Shown piece by piece: positions 1 through 6,899 of a DNA stretch of 12,025 nt (the first letter of the stretch is position 1; every line of letters starts with the position of its first letter). The stretch is from Competibacteraceae bacterium UBA2788 (lineage in GTDB: Bacteria > Pseudomonadota > Gammaproteobacteria > Competibacterales > Competibacteraceae), in the NCBI GenBank assembly GCA_002352185.1, contig DEHY01000049.1, positions 1 through 12,025 on the forward strand, given 5' to 3'. Below the pieces are notes generated by a model. It searched no databases. It was not told the DNA's origin and saw only the letters and a program-made list of their open reading frames with translations. The position numbers and the translations under genes are program-made.

Positions 1-1104
1 ATCCTGCTGTGTGTCGCCGGTCTGTCGCCGCAGATCGTCACCGAGACCCTGTACGCCTTGGCGGTGACGGGCGAACCCCGCTTTGTTCCCACCGAAATCC
101 ACCTGCTGACCACCGCCGAGGGCGCACAACGGGCGCGGCTGACGCTGCTCAGTGAGGAACCGGGCTGGTTCCACCGGCTGCGTCAGGAGTACGGTCTGCC
201 GGATATTCGCTTCACCCTCGACACGATCCACATTCTGCGCGCCGCCGACGGTCGCCCGCTCAACGACATCCGCGAACCGGCGGACAACGAGGCCATCGCC
301 GATGCCATCACCGCCAAAGTCCGGGAGTTGACCGCCGACCCGGACGGAGCGGTACACGCTTCCATCGCCGGCGGGCGCAAGACCATGGGTTTCTATCTCG
401 GTTATGCGCTGTCGCTGTTTGGCCGCCCGCAGGACCGGCTGTCCCACGTGCTGGTGTCCAGCGCGTTCGAGTCCAACCCCAACTTCTTCTATCCGGCCCC
501 GGTCGAGCGGGTGATTTTCGGCAACGGCCCCGACCAGCCCCCGCTGGATGCCGGCGACGCCGAGGTGATGCTGGCCGATATTCCCTTCGTCCGCCTGCGC
601 GACGGCTTGCAGGAGGCGCTGCTGGAACCCGGCGCCAGCTTCAGCGCGGTAGTGGCGCAGGCGCAGCGCAACTTGACCGCGCCCGGCCTGACGCTCGATC
701 CGGCAAGCTGCCGGGTGCGCTGCGGAGAGACCGTGTTGCGGCTGACCCCGATCAGCTTCGCCTGGCTGGCCTGGTTCGCCCGGCGGGCGCTGGCGGGGTT
801 GCCGCCCATTCACCACACCGAAGCCGACTTCGCTGAGTTCCTGACGGAATACCGTGCGCTCACCGATGAACTGTCGAGCGAATACGAACGCGCCGCCAAG
901 GTGTTGGGCGCGGGCCAGCCAGAAGATTTGCAGCATTACTTCGAGCAGCGCACCAGCAAGCTGAAGCGGGAACTGGCAAAAGTACTCGGTCTGCCCGGCG
1001 CGCGGCCGTATCTGATTCAAGGCGATGGCCGGCGTCCGCGCTCGCGCTACGCCCTGCGGCTGGAACCGCGTCAGGTTCGGTTCGCGGCTTTGGAGGGGGA
1101 GTGA
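1..1104 (+). CDS. CARF-domain ring nuclease, NE0113/SSO2081-like family (5' end missing)
   Basis: The reading frame is open from base 1, so the true start lies just upstream; 367 codons are visible. The first residues (ILLCVAGLSPQIVTETLYAL) match the conserved N-terminus of the NE0113 CARF family, which pipelines often label 'CRISPR-associated ring nuclease Csm6'. A second hallmark, SIAGGRKTM, lies near residues 121-129, with Arg126 and Lys127. In characterised ring nucleases of this family, a serine in the first loop (here Ser9) and the Arg/Lys of this motif act on cyclic tetra-adenylate. The CARF part covers about residues 1-225. The tail (about 230-367) looks like a winged-helix domain and ends in an SRYALRLEP-type strand. 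The tail has no HEPN R-X4-6-H motif, so I infer a signal-degrading enzyme rather than a Csm6 RNase. It precedes the cmr genes by 84 nt on the same strand. The family call is firm; the enzymatic role is inferred. Confidence 0.85.
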   Translation: MLLCVAGLSPQIVTETLYALAVTGEPRFVPTEIHLLTTAEGAQRARLTLLSEEPGWFHRLRQEYGLPDIRFTLDTIHILRAADGRPLNDIREPADNEAIADAITAKVRELTADPDGAVHASIAGGRKTMGFYLGYALSLFGRPQDRLSHVLVSSAFESNPNFFYPAPVERVIFGNGPDQPPLDAGDAEVMLADIPFVRLRDGLQEALLEPGASFSAVVAQAQRNLTAPGLTLDPASCRVRCGETVLRLTPISFAWLAWFARRALAGLPPIHHTEADFAEFLTEYRALTDELSSEYERAAKVLGAGQPEDLQHYFEQRTSKLKRELAKVLGLPGARPYLIQGDGRRPRSRYALRLEPRQVRFAALEGE

Positions 1105-1106
1105 GG

Positions 1107-1120
1107 CGGCAAGCTTGCCG
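1107..1120. repeat. 14-bp perfect palindrome, copy 1
   Basis: CGGCAAGCTTGCCG equals its own reverse complement. It starts 3 nt after the stop codon of the ring nuclease gene. The same 14 bp recur inside cmr3 (6445-6458), and a copy with one change follows csx16 (11478-11491). As RNA it could form only a 5-bp stem with a 4-nt loop and no T-run follows, so it is a poor terminator. Its function is unknown. Confidence 0.6.
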
Positions 1121-1123
1121 GGG

Positions 1124-1153
1124 CGGACAACACCCGGCAGAAGAGGTTATACG
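1124..1153 (+). promoter_or_regulatory. Weak candidate sigma-70-like promoter before cmr1
   Basis: The 84-nt gap before cmr1 contains CGGACA (1124-1129, 4 of 6 matches to the -35 consensus) and TATACG (1148-1153, 4 of 6 to the -10 consensus), 18 nt apart. This is the only roughly promoter-like pair I see at the head of the cmr cluster. Chance matches of this quality are common. Confidence 0.2.
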
Positions 1154-1188
1154 CACTACGTTTGCGGCATCCAATGGAGGCGACACAC

Positions 1189-2295
1189 ATGATGGTTAAA
1201 CAGCAATACACAGTAAGTTTTGTAACCCCGGCTTTTCTCGGCGACGCCGAACAGAATGGGGCTTGGCGCACGCCGCCATTCAAGGCGCTGCTGCGGCAGT
1301 GGTGGCGGGTGGCGGCGGTCGAGGAGTACAACTACGACCATGCCAGATTGCGCGAAACGGAGGGGCGACTGTTTGGGAATGCTTGGATTGAACCGATAAA
1401 TGGGAAATCTCAATTCTGTAAAAGTCGCGTGTTGTTACGCCTTGGTTCTTGGAGTAAGGGTGGTCTCGCGTCCGACAAATGGCCGGGCGGTTCGGTTGAA
1501 GATGTTGTGACTACACGCGATGGTAAAGGTCGAGTTCGTGCTGATGTTTATATGGGTTATGGGCCAGTGATGCCTCCAAGCAAAAAGGAAAACCGTCCAC
1601 GTATCACAATTCGGAACGCTATCAGTGCAGACGATTCCAGAAAATTATGCTTGAGCTTCGATCAAAACTCGAACGATACATTTTTTTCAACCCTGCAATT
1701 GATCCAATGGTTTGGGTGTTTAGGAAGCCGTTCTCGTAATGGTTGGGGGTCTCTTCTCCTCGAATCCGCTCAAGAAAATACGCCAGATTTATCGGTGCTA
1801 CCACAAGCTGACAATGCCATACTCAACCGTATCTGCCTTCCTTGGAAAAGGTGTCTTGAGAAAGATTGGCCGCACGCATTGGGCACTGATTCTGATAAGC
1901 CATTGATCTGGATAACTGAGAGAAAAGCAGATTGGCGCAAAGTAATAGGGTGCCTTGCAAATATAAAGGTTGAAGTGCGGTTCGCCGCAAAGGCTTTACA
2001 AGGGCCGGCAGGTATTGGGGGAATACACCTGTTAGGCTATCCGGCTGGCGGAAAGTGGGAATTGAAAAAACTCGGAGCAGAGGCAAGATTGGCAAACCAA
2101 CTGCGATTTAAGGTTCTCAAAATAGGAGAGGGATTTATGGGGATAATTTCCCATTTCCCTTGCAAGTTTCCCGATGAATTAAAATTAAAGCTGGATGATA
2201 AACAGAGAGACTGGATTGATCGCAACGAGCATTTGGTTTGGGAAAAAATTCATAGCAGCCTTCGGAACAATAAGCGTTTAAAGCCCTTATTTTAG
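1189..2295 (+). CDS. cmr1: Type III-B RAMP protein Cmr1
   Basis: This 368-aa protein is a Cmr1-type RAMP (Cas7-like) subunit, which in known Cmr complexes sits at the end of the Cmr4 backbone near the 3' end of the crRNA. The N-terminus has the Cmr1 signature: VTPAFLGDAEQNGAW (12-26), then FKALLRQWWRV (31-41). The RAMP glycine-rich loop is GSRSRNGWGS at 179-188. The ATG at 1189 is chosen because GGAGG (1176-1180) lies 8 nt upstream; an ATG at 1192 and one at 1174 are less well placed. The stop is followed by cas10 after 11 nt. Base composition changes inside the gene: about 65% GC over 1231-1350 but about 40% over 1621-1740, unlike cas10 next to it. The central and C-terminal parts may have a foreign or recombined origin. 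Confidence 0.93.
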   Translation: MMVKQQYTVSFVTPAFLGDAEQNGAWRTPPFKALLRQWWRVAAVEEYNYDHARLRETEGRLFGNAWIEPINGKSQFCKSRVLLRLGSWSKGGLASDKWPGGSVEDVVTTRDGKGRVRADVYMGYGPVMPPSKKENRPRITIRNAISADDSRKLCLSFDQNSNDTFFSTLQLIQWFGCLGSRSRNGWGSLLLESAQENTPDLSVLPQADNAILNRICLPWKRCLEKDWPHALGTDSDKPLIWITERKADWRKVIGCLANIKVEVRFAAKALQGPAGIGGIHLLGYPAGGKWELKKLGAEARLANQLRFKVLKIGEGFMGIISHFPCKFPDELKLKLDDKQRDWIDRNEHLVWEKIHSSLRNNKRLKPLF

Positions 2296-2306
2296 GAGTG
2301 CGATAT

Positions 2307-5300
2307 ATGCAATCCTCGCATTGGAAAGCCAAGCTCGCCGCCTGGACCCACGATCCAGCGGAAAAGGCGTTGGTCTTGTTGCGCGATCCGTCCGGCCATG
2401 AACGCGGCACTGTCGCCGAGTTGCAGCGGGACATTTTCGGGACGGCCGGCTTGCCGGAATCGCTGCGCGAAGCCGTGCAAAAGGCCGACCGCTGGGCCGC
2501 CGCCGCCGACCGCCCGCAATGGCCCCGCATGAAGGCCGACGGGCCTTACGCGGACTGGACCCAGGTTCGTTTCACCGAGCGGCCGATCCTGATTCACCCC
2601 CTGTCCGGCCAAGAATACGATCTCGGTAAGCTCCAAATCCCGGTCGAGCAGATCAAAGCGGTGAGCCTGAATCATTTCGAGCAACTCGTCATGCGCGATT
2701 CTGCGGGCACAGTCGATGCCCGCCGCACGGCTCTCGCTTTTTGGCGCTTCGGGCCGAACACGCCGGCCGCCGATCTGGGCGCCTTGTGGGAACTGCTGCC
2801 CGCCGACACCCGCGTGCCCGATCACACCATCTGGGCGCATCTCGACCTGTCCTCGGCGCTGGCGACCGCGTTTCACGCCGATCCCGACGGCAATCCGGCC
2901 TTGCTGGGGATGAGCTTTGGCCCGGTGCAGGATTTCATCGCCCAAGCGCGCACCACGTCCGACTTGTGGGCCGGCTCGCACCTGCTGTCGCGCATCGCCT
3001 GGGAAGGGCTTCGGGTGATTTGCGAAGAGCTGGGGCCGGACTGCGTGCTGTTCCCGCAACTGCGCGGCGTGCCGCAAGTGGATGTGTGGCTGCGGGACGA
3101 AATGAAGCTGCCCGCCGAGCGGTTTGCCGGCGAAGAGTGGGCGCAGGGTCAGACCGACGCCAATCCGCTGTTCGCCGCCGCGCTGCCCAACAAATTCGTC
3201 GCCATCGTCCCCGCCGGTCAGGCCGAGGCGCTGGCGCGGCGGATTACCGAGCGGGTTCGGGACTGGACGCAACGACAGGCCAACGCCGCGCTGGCTCGTC
3301 TGCTGGACAAAGCCGGCAACTCCATCGCCGATGCTTCTCCGGCGCGCGACCAGATCGCCCAGCAACTCGCCGGCTTCCCGGAAGTGCATTGGGCCGCCGT
3401 GCCCTGGTCGCCGCTGGTCGTCGAACGGGAGCGGCAAGCCCCCGAGGTTTCGTCGCTGACCGAAACGCTCGACCACTTTTATCCGAAGGAGCCAGCGAAC
3501 GCGCCCGGCTTTCTTGATAGTCCGGCCTGGAAGCTGCTCAACAAGGAGCTGAAGCTTCCCGACGGCGCGACCTTTTTCAGCCCGAACGCCGGAGTGCTCT
3601 ACCCGGCGCTCTACGACTTGCTCGACCGGCTGCAAGCCGCCGCCAAGTCGGTGCGCGAGTTCCAACAACTGCCGCAGGAAGGCTATCGCTGCTCGCTGTG
3701 CGGCGAGCGGGAATGGCTGACCCACGACCGCGACCTGTTGCGCTACTCGCCGCGCCAGCGAACGGACACGCTCTGGGCCAAGGTGCAGGGCAGCGCCTGG
3801 GCGCGCAAGGGCGAACACCTCTGCGCGCCCTGCACGCTCAAGCGGCTGTGGCCGAATCTGTTTGTGGCGGAAATCGCCGATGTTCTGGAGCGCAAACCGA
3901 GCCGCTATGTCATCAGCATCCACGTCATGGCCCTGACGACCACCCTGGATCGCTGGCTGGCCGGGATGCAGGGCAACGCCCAGCCCATGCACGAGGATGT
4001 GTTGAGTTTGGCGGGCAAGCTCCAGGGCTTCGAGACCGTGGCGTTGCCGAAGCGCTTGGCGGATGACTTGCGGCGGCAAAAAGTTGCCGATCCGGTTCGG
4101 GACATCGCCGAGCGGTTGCCGGCCTATCTGGATTTTGTGAAGGAAACCGACCAAGCCGCCACCGGAGAGGATGAACTCGGCGAGCATCGCAAGCTGATCG
4201 AGCGGGTTCTGGGCGCCAAACCCGAAACCTACTACGCCCTGATCATGATGGATGGCGACAGCATGGGCGCGTGGTTGTCCGGCACGGAACCCCGCTATCA
4301 ACTGACGTACCGGGAAACCTGGCACCCCCAAATCCGTGCGGGCGTCGCCGAACGGGTCAAGCAGGCGGGCGGTGATCTGGCACGCTACCCCGACCAACTC
4401 CGCCCCGTTTCCCCCGCCCGGCACATGGCCGTTTCCGCCGCGCTCAACAGCTTCGCGCTGCGTTTGGCCCGTTACATCGTCGAGGATATCGGCAAGGGCA
4501 AGCTGCTTTACGCGGGCGGCGACGACGTGCTGGCCATGATCTCGGTGGATGACCTGTTGCCGGTGATGTTCCTGCTGCGCTTGGCCTACAGCGGGGTGTT
4601 TCCCGCCCAGGCGGAGCGGGGATGGGACGCTCTGGGCGTTACGCCGCAAGATCGCGGCGTCCTGCGGCAAATCGGCGGCGGTTTCCTGCGGTTCCGCGAC
4701 GCGCTGTATCGCGTCATGGGCCACAAGGCCACGGCTTCGGCGGGCGCGGTGGTGGCCCACCATCAGGCGCCCTTGGCCCACGTGTTGCGCACGCTGCGGT
4801 GCGCCGAGAAGCGGGCCAAGGACCAGGGCGGGCGGGACGCCTTCGCCATCGATCTGCTCAAGCGTTCCGGCGGCGCGATCCAACTGACCTGTCCGTGGCT
4901 GCTGCCGCGCGATGCCGAGGGGCGTGCGGATTGGTCCGGTTTTGCCGGCGCAAATCTCGAAACCACGCCGATGGGGCAACTCATTCGTCTGCGCGACCGC
5001 TTCGCCGGGGAGGATTTCTCCCGCCGCGCCGCTTATCTCACGCAAGGCTGGCTGGACGATATGCCAAACGACCCTGCGGCGCTGGAAACGATGCTGGCTT
5101 ATCAATTCCAGCGCCAGACTCAGGGTGATCGGCAAAACAAACAAATCTCCGAAAGTTTGGGCCATAGCCTGGCCCAACTGGCGCAAGCCGTGAAACCCAA
5201 GGCCCCCGCTGATTTCATCCGCGACTTTCTGGTCGTGGCCGAGTTTTTGGCCCGTGAAGGGCGGGTCGGCAAGAAAGGCCCAACGCGCCATGTCAGGGAG

Positions 5301-5312
5301 AACGCCGTATGA
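2307..5312 (+). CDS. cas10: Type III-B CRISPR-associated protein Cas10/Cmr2
   Basis: This is the 1001-aa large subunit of the Cmr complex. The N-terminus carries the HD pair His15-Asp16 in WTHDPAEK, at the position where Pyrococcus Cmr2 has its HD motif, so ssDNase activity is possible. A zinc finger is seen as CSLC (462-465) and CAPC (506-509). The first palm domain has MDGDSMG (Asp649, Asp651). The second has an intact GGDD at 737-740 (bases 4515-4526), the motif that makes cyclic oligoadenylate from ATP when target RNA is bound. ATG 2307 is preferred over an in-frame GTG at 2298 because GGAG (2295-2298) lies 8 nt upstream of it. The gene overlaps cmr3 by 4 nt (ATGA), implying coupled translation. 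Composition is uniformly GC-rich. The intact cyclase motif fits the CARF and Csx16 genes around it. Confidence 0.97.
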   Translation: MQSSHWKAKLAAWTHDPAEKALVLLRDPSGHERGTVAELQRDIFGTAGLPESLREAVQKADRWAAAADRPQWPRMKADGPYADWTQVRFTERPILIHPLSGQEYDLGKLQIPVEQIKAVSLNHFEQLVMRDSAGTVDARRTALAFWRFGPNTPAADLGALWELLPADTRVPDHTIWAHLDLSSALATAFHADPDGNPALLGMSFGPVQDFIAQARTTSDLWAGSHLLSRIAWEGLRVICEELGPDCVLFPQLRGVPQVDVWLRDEMKLPAERFAGEEWAQGQTDANPLFAAALPNKFVAIVPAGQAEALARRITERVRDWTQRQANAALARLLDKAGNSIADASPARDQIAQQLAGFPEVHWAAVPWSPLVVERERQAPEVSSLTETLDHFYPKEPANAPGFLDSPAWKLLNKELKLPDGATFFSPNAGVLYPALYDLLDRLQAAAKSVREFQQLPQEGYRCSLCGEREWLTHDRDLLRYSPRQRTDTLWAKVQGSAWARKGEHLCAPCTLKRLWPNLFVAEIADVLERKPSRYVISIHVMALTTTLDRWLAGMQGNAQPMHEDVLSLAGKLQGFETVALPKRLADDLRRQKVADPVRDIAERLPAYLDFVKETDQAATGEDELGEHRKLIERVLGAKPETYYALIMMDGDSMGAWLSGTEPRYQLTYRETWHPQIRAGVAERVKQAGGDLARYPDQLRPVSPARHMAVSAALNSFALRLARYIVEDIGKGKLLYAGGDDVLAMISVDDLLPVMFLLRLAYSGVFPAQAERGWDALGVTPQDRGVLRQIGGGFLRFRDALYRVMGHKATASAGAVVAHHQAPLAHVLRTLRCAEKRAKDQGGRDAFAIDLLKRSGGAIQLTCPWLLPRDAEGRADWSGFAGANLETTPMGQLIRLRDRFAGEDFSRRAAYLTQGWLDDMPNDPAALETMLAYQFQRQTQGDRQNKQISESLGHSLAQLAQAVKPKAPADFIRDFLVVAEFLAREGRVGKKGPTRHVRENAV

Positions 5313-6556
5313 CCGAGTACCGCTTCATCGAACCGCTGGATGTGCTGTATCTGCGCGGCAACAAACTGTTCGACGGCGCTGGCGCGCACGGCGCGGCGCT
5401 GATGCCGCCCTGGCCGTCGCTGGCGGCGGGCGCGCTGCGCTCCCGGATGCTGGCCGATGCCGGCGCAGACATCGCGGCCTTCGTGCGGGGCGTGCCGCTG
5501 GCCGATTCGCGTCTGGCCGAGGCGCTGGGCACGCCCGATCAGCCCGGCGGTTTCCGCGTCGCTGTTTTTACCTTGGCGCGACGAGTCGGCGATGCCATCG
5601 ACCCCTGTTTTCCGTTGCCCGCTGACGCGGTGGTGACTGACAAAGAGTTGAACGATGCGAGCTACTTAACGCCGACCGCCGTTGCCGGGGCGCTCCGTTC
5701 CAGCGCGGCATTCGCCAAATTGCCGATTCTGCGCACGGCGAAACCGGCGAAACCGATCGGCGGACTCTGGCTGAACGGCGCGGGTTGGCGAGCCTATCTG
5801 AATGGCGAACGGCTGACTTCCGATCATCTGTTGCGCACGTCCGAGCTGTGGCAGACCGACCCGCGTTTGGGCATCGCGCTGGAAAGCGGGCGCGGCACGG
5901 TGCAAACCGGAATGCTCTACACCGCCGAAACGGTGGCGTTGCGGCGCACCGGAATGCTCTACACCGCCGAAACGGTGGCGTTGCGGCGCACGGGCCGGGA
6001 TGCCGCCACGGGCAAGGACTATCACGATGTCGGGCTGTTTGTCGGCGTGGACGGCGCGGATGGCCTGATCCCGCAAGATGGCCTGCTGCGCTTTGGCGGC
6101 GACGGGCGCGGCGCGGCGGTGACGCCCTGTTCGGTGCTGCCGCCGGAACCGGATTGGCCGCGCATCGAGCGCGAACAGCGGTTCCGGCTGATTCTGGCGA
6201 CGCCCGGCCTGTTCGAGCGCGGCTGGCGCTTGCCGGGCCTCGACGATGACGGCGTTTGGCGTGGCCCGGACGGCTGCACGGCCAAGCTGGTCGCCGCCAG
6301 CGTCAACCGCGCCGACGTGATCAGCGGCTGGGATTTGGCCAAGTGGAGCCACGGCAAGGGCGGCCCCAAAACGGCTTTTCGGGTCGCGCCTACCGGCTCG
6401 GTGTACTGGTTCGAGGATTTTCAAGGCGAGGCCAAGAAGGCGCTCGGCAAGCTTGCCGCCGACGGTTTCTGGACGATGAGCGGCTATCCTGATGCCAGCC
6501 GTCGCGCCGAAGGTTTTAACAGTCTTTTTATTGCGGCGTGGTCGCAAGCCGCTTAA
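5309..6556 (+). CDS. cmr3: Type III-B RAMP protein Cmr3
   Basis: This 415-aa protein is the Cas5-like subunit that in known Cmr complexes holds the 5' tag of the crRNA and contacts Cas10. The N-terminus has the typical FIEPLDVLYLRGNKLF segment (6-21) followed by PPWPSLAAGALRSRML (33-48). The C-terminal part has GSVYWFEDFQ and ends with a GFNSLF-type motif. The start overlaps the cas10 stop (ATGA at 5309-5312). The most unusual point is an exact tandem duplication of 14 residues, TGMLYTAETVALRR at 200-213 and again at 214-227, in a region that normally occurs once in the family. The frame is kept and the rest of the protein looks normal, so it may still fold. A smaller 9-bp direct repeat lies at 5736-5753. 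It is followed after 20 nt by the antitoxin-like gene. Confidence 0.94.
   Translation: MTEYRFIEPLDVLYLRGNKLFDGAGAHGAALMPPWPSLAAGALRSRMLADAGADIAAFVRGVPLADSRLAEALGTPDQPGGFRVAVFTLARRVGDAIDPCFPLPADAVVTDKELNDASYLTPTAVAGALRSSAAFAKLPILRTAKPAKPIGGLWLNGAGWRAYLNGERLTSDHLLRTSELWQTDPRLGIALESGRGTVQTGMLYTAETVALRRTGMLYTAETVALRRTGRDAATGKDYHDVGLFVGVDGADGLIPQDGLLRFGGDGRGAAVTPCSVLPPEPDWPRIEREQRFRLILATPGLFERGWRLPGLDDDGVWRGPDGCTAKLVAASVNRADVISGWDLAKWSHGKGGPKTAFRVAPTGSVYWFEDFQGEAKKALGKLAADGFWTMSGYPDASRRAEGFNSLFIAAWSQAA
5736..5753 (+). repeat. 9-bp direct repeat in cmr3
   Basis: CGGCGAAAC occurs twice back to back, encoding the repeated Ala-Lys-Pro steps in this part of Cmr3. It is small and could be chance, but it lies about 150 bp before the larger duplication. 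Confidence 0.5.
5906..5989 (+). repeat. 42-bp exact tandem duplication inside cmr3
   Basis: The 42-bp unit at 5906-5947 is repeated without change at 5948-5989, and identity runs 2 nt further, to 5991. It equals 14 codons (TGMLYTAETVALRR), so the frame is kept. Lack of any difference between the copies suggests a recent event, or an assembly error. Confidence 0.97.
6445..6458. repeat. 14-bp perfect palindrome, copy 2 (inside cmr3)
   Basis: This is the same CGGCAAGCTTGCCG as at 1107-1120. Here it is within the coding sequence of cmr3, about 100 nt before its stop. Confidence 0.6.
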
Positions 6557-6576
6557 AGCTGAAAGGAGAACATTTC

Positions 6577-6873
6577 ATGCGCGCTATCAAACTGACCACC
6601 CGCATCGGGGACGATCATACCTTGAATCTGCAATTGCCCGCCGATGTGCCGCCCGGCATGGCGGAAGTGATCGTGCTGTATCCCGAAACGCCGGCTACCG
6701 GCAAACCCCGATCTCTCGAAGAGTTCATGCAGCATCTACAGGAAGTGGATCTTCCTCGTCGTACCAAGGAAGAAATTGATCGTTACCTCGAAGAGGAGCG
6801 TAACTCATGGGAGCGCGATGATTCGCCTGCAACCCGCAGCGGCCAGCCGCCTGCAAATTGTCAATTCGCTTGA
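6577..6873 (+). CDS. Small VapB-like antitoxin protein, no toxin partner
   Basis: The gene encodes 98 aa. The first 35 residues look like a short beta-strand domain (MRAIKLTTRIGDDHTLNLQL...EVIVLYP). A segment near 48-75 contains SLEEFMQHLQ, then RTKEEIDRYLEEERNSWE. The KEEID-x-Y-x-x-E-R-x-SW ending resembles a group of small VapB-type antitoxins that usually precede a PIN-domain VapC toxin; this is recognition by memory, not a search. AGGAG at 6564-6568 lies 8 nt before the ATG. No PIN toxin follows: cmr4 starts 26 nt after the stop. Residues after about 79 (DDSPATRS...) look unlike the family and may be read-through into the remains of something else. It is not a known cas gene; its place between cmr3 and cmr4 makes it a passenger or a co-opted regulator. 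Confidence 0.65.
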   Translation: MRAIKLTTRIGDDHTLNLQLPADVPPGMAEVIVLYPETPATGKPRSLEEFMQHLQEVDLPRRTKEEIDRYLEEERNSWERDDSPATRSGQPPANCQFA

Positions 6874-6889
6874 CCCGATCAAGGAATGA
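6818..6889 (+). pseudogene. Possible 23-codon remnant of a toxin gene
   Basis: An ATG at 6818 begins just where a toxin gene often overlaps this kind of antitoxin. It reads MIRLQP..., stays open for 23 codons and stops at TGA 6887-6889, next to the cmr4 ribosome binding site. A VapC toxin would be about 130 aa. It could be the start of a deleted toxin or simply chance. Confidence 0.2.
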
Positions 6890-6899
6890 GGAATTACCC

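Noticed and set aside
424..447. An R-X6-H string in the NE0113-type protein (Arg142 to His149), which could be taken for a HEPN motif
   Set aside because: It lies within the CARF domain just after the GGRKTM motif, not in a C-terminal helical domain, so it is most likely chance.
2292..5291. A 999-codon open frame on the minus strand lying opposite cas10
   Set aside because: Cas10 on the plus strand is certain from its HD, zinc-finger and GGDD motifs. Long antisense frames are expected in GC-rich genes because third-position G/C removes stop codons on the opposite strand. The antisense product shows no recognisable domain.
5666..6547. A 293-codon minus-strand frame opposite cmr3
   Set aside because: It mirrors the GC-rich cmr3 gene, including its 42-bp repeat, and has the Arg/Gln/Gly-rich makeup of a shadow frame.
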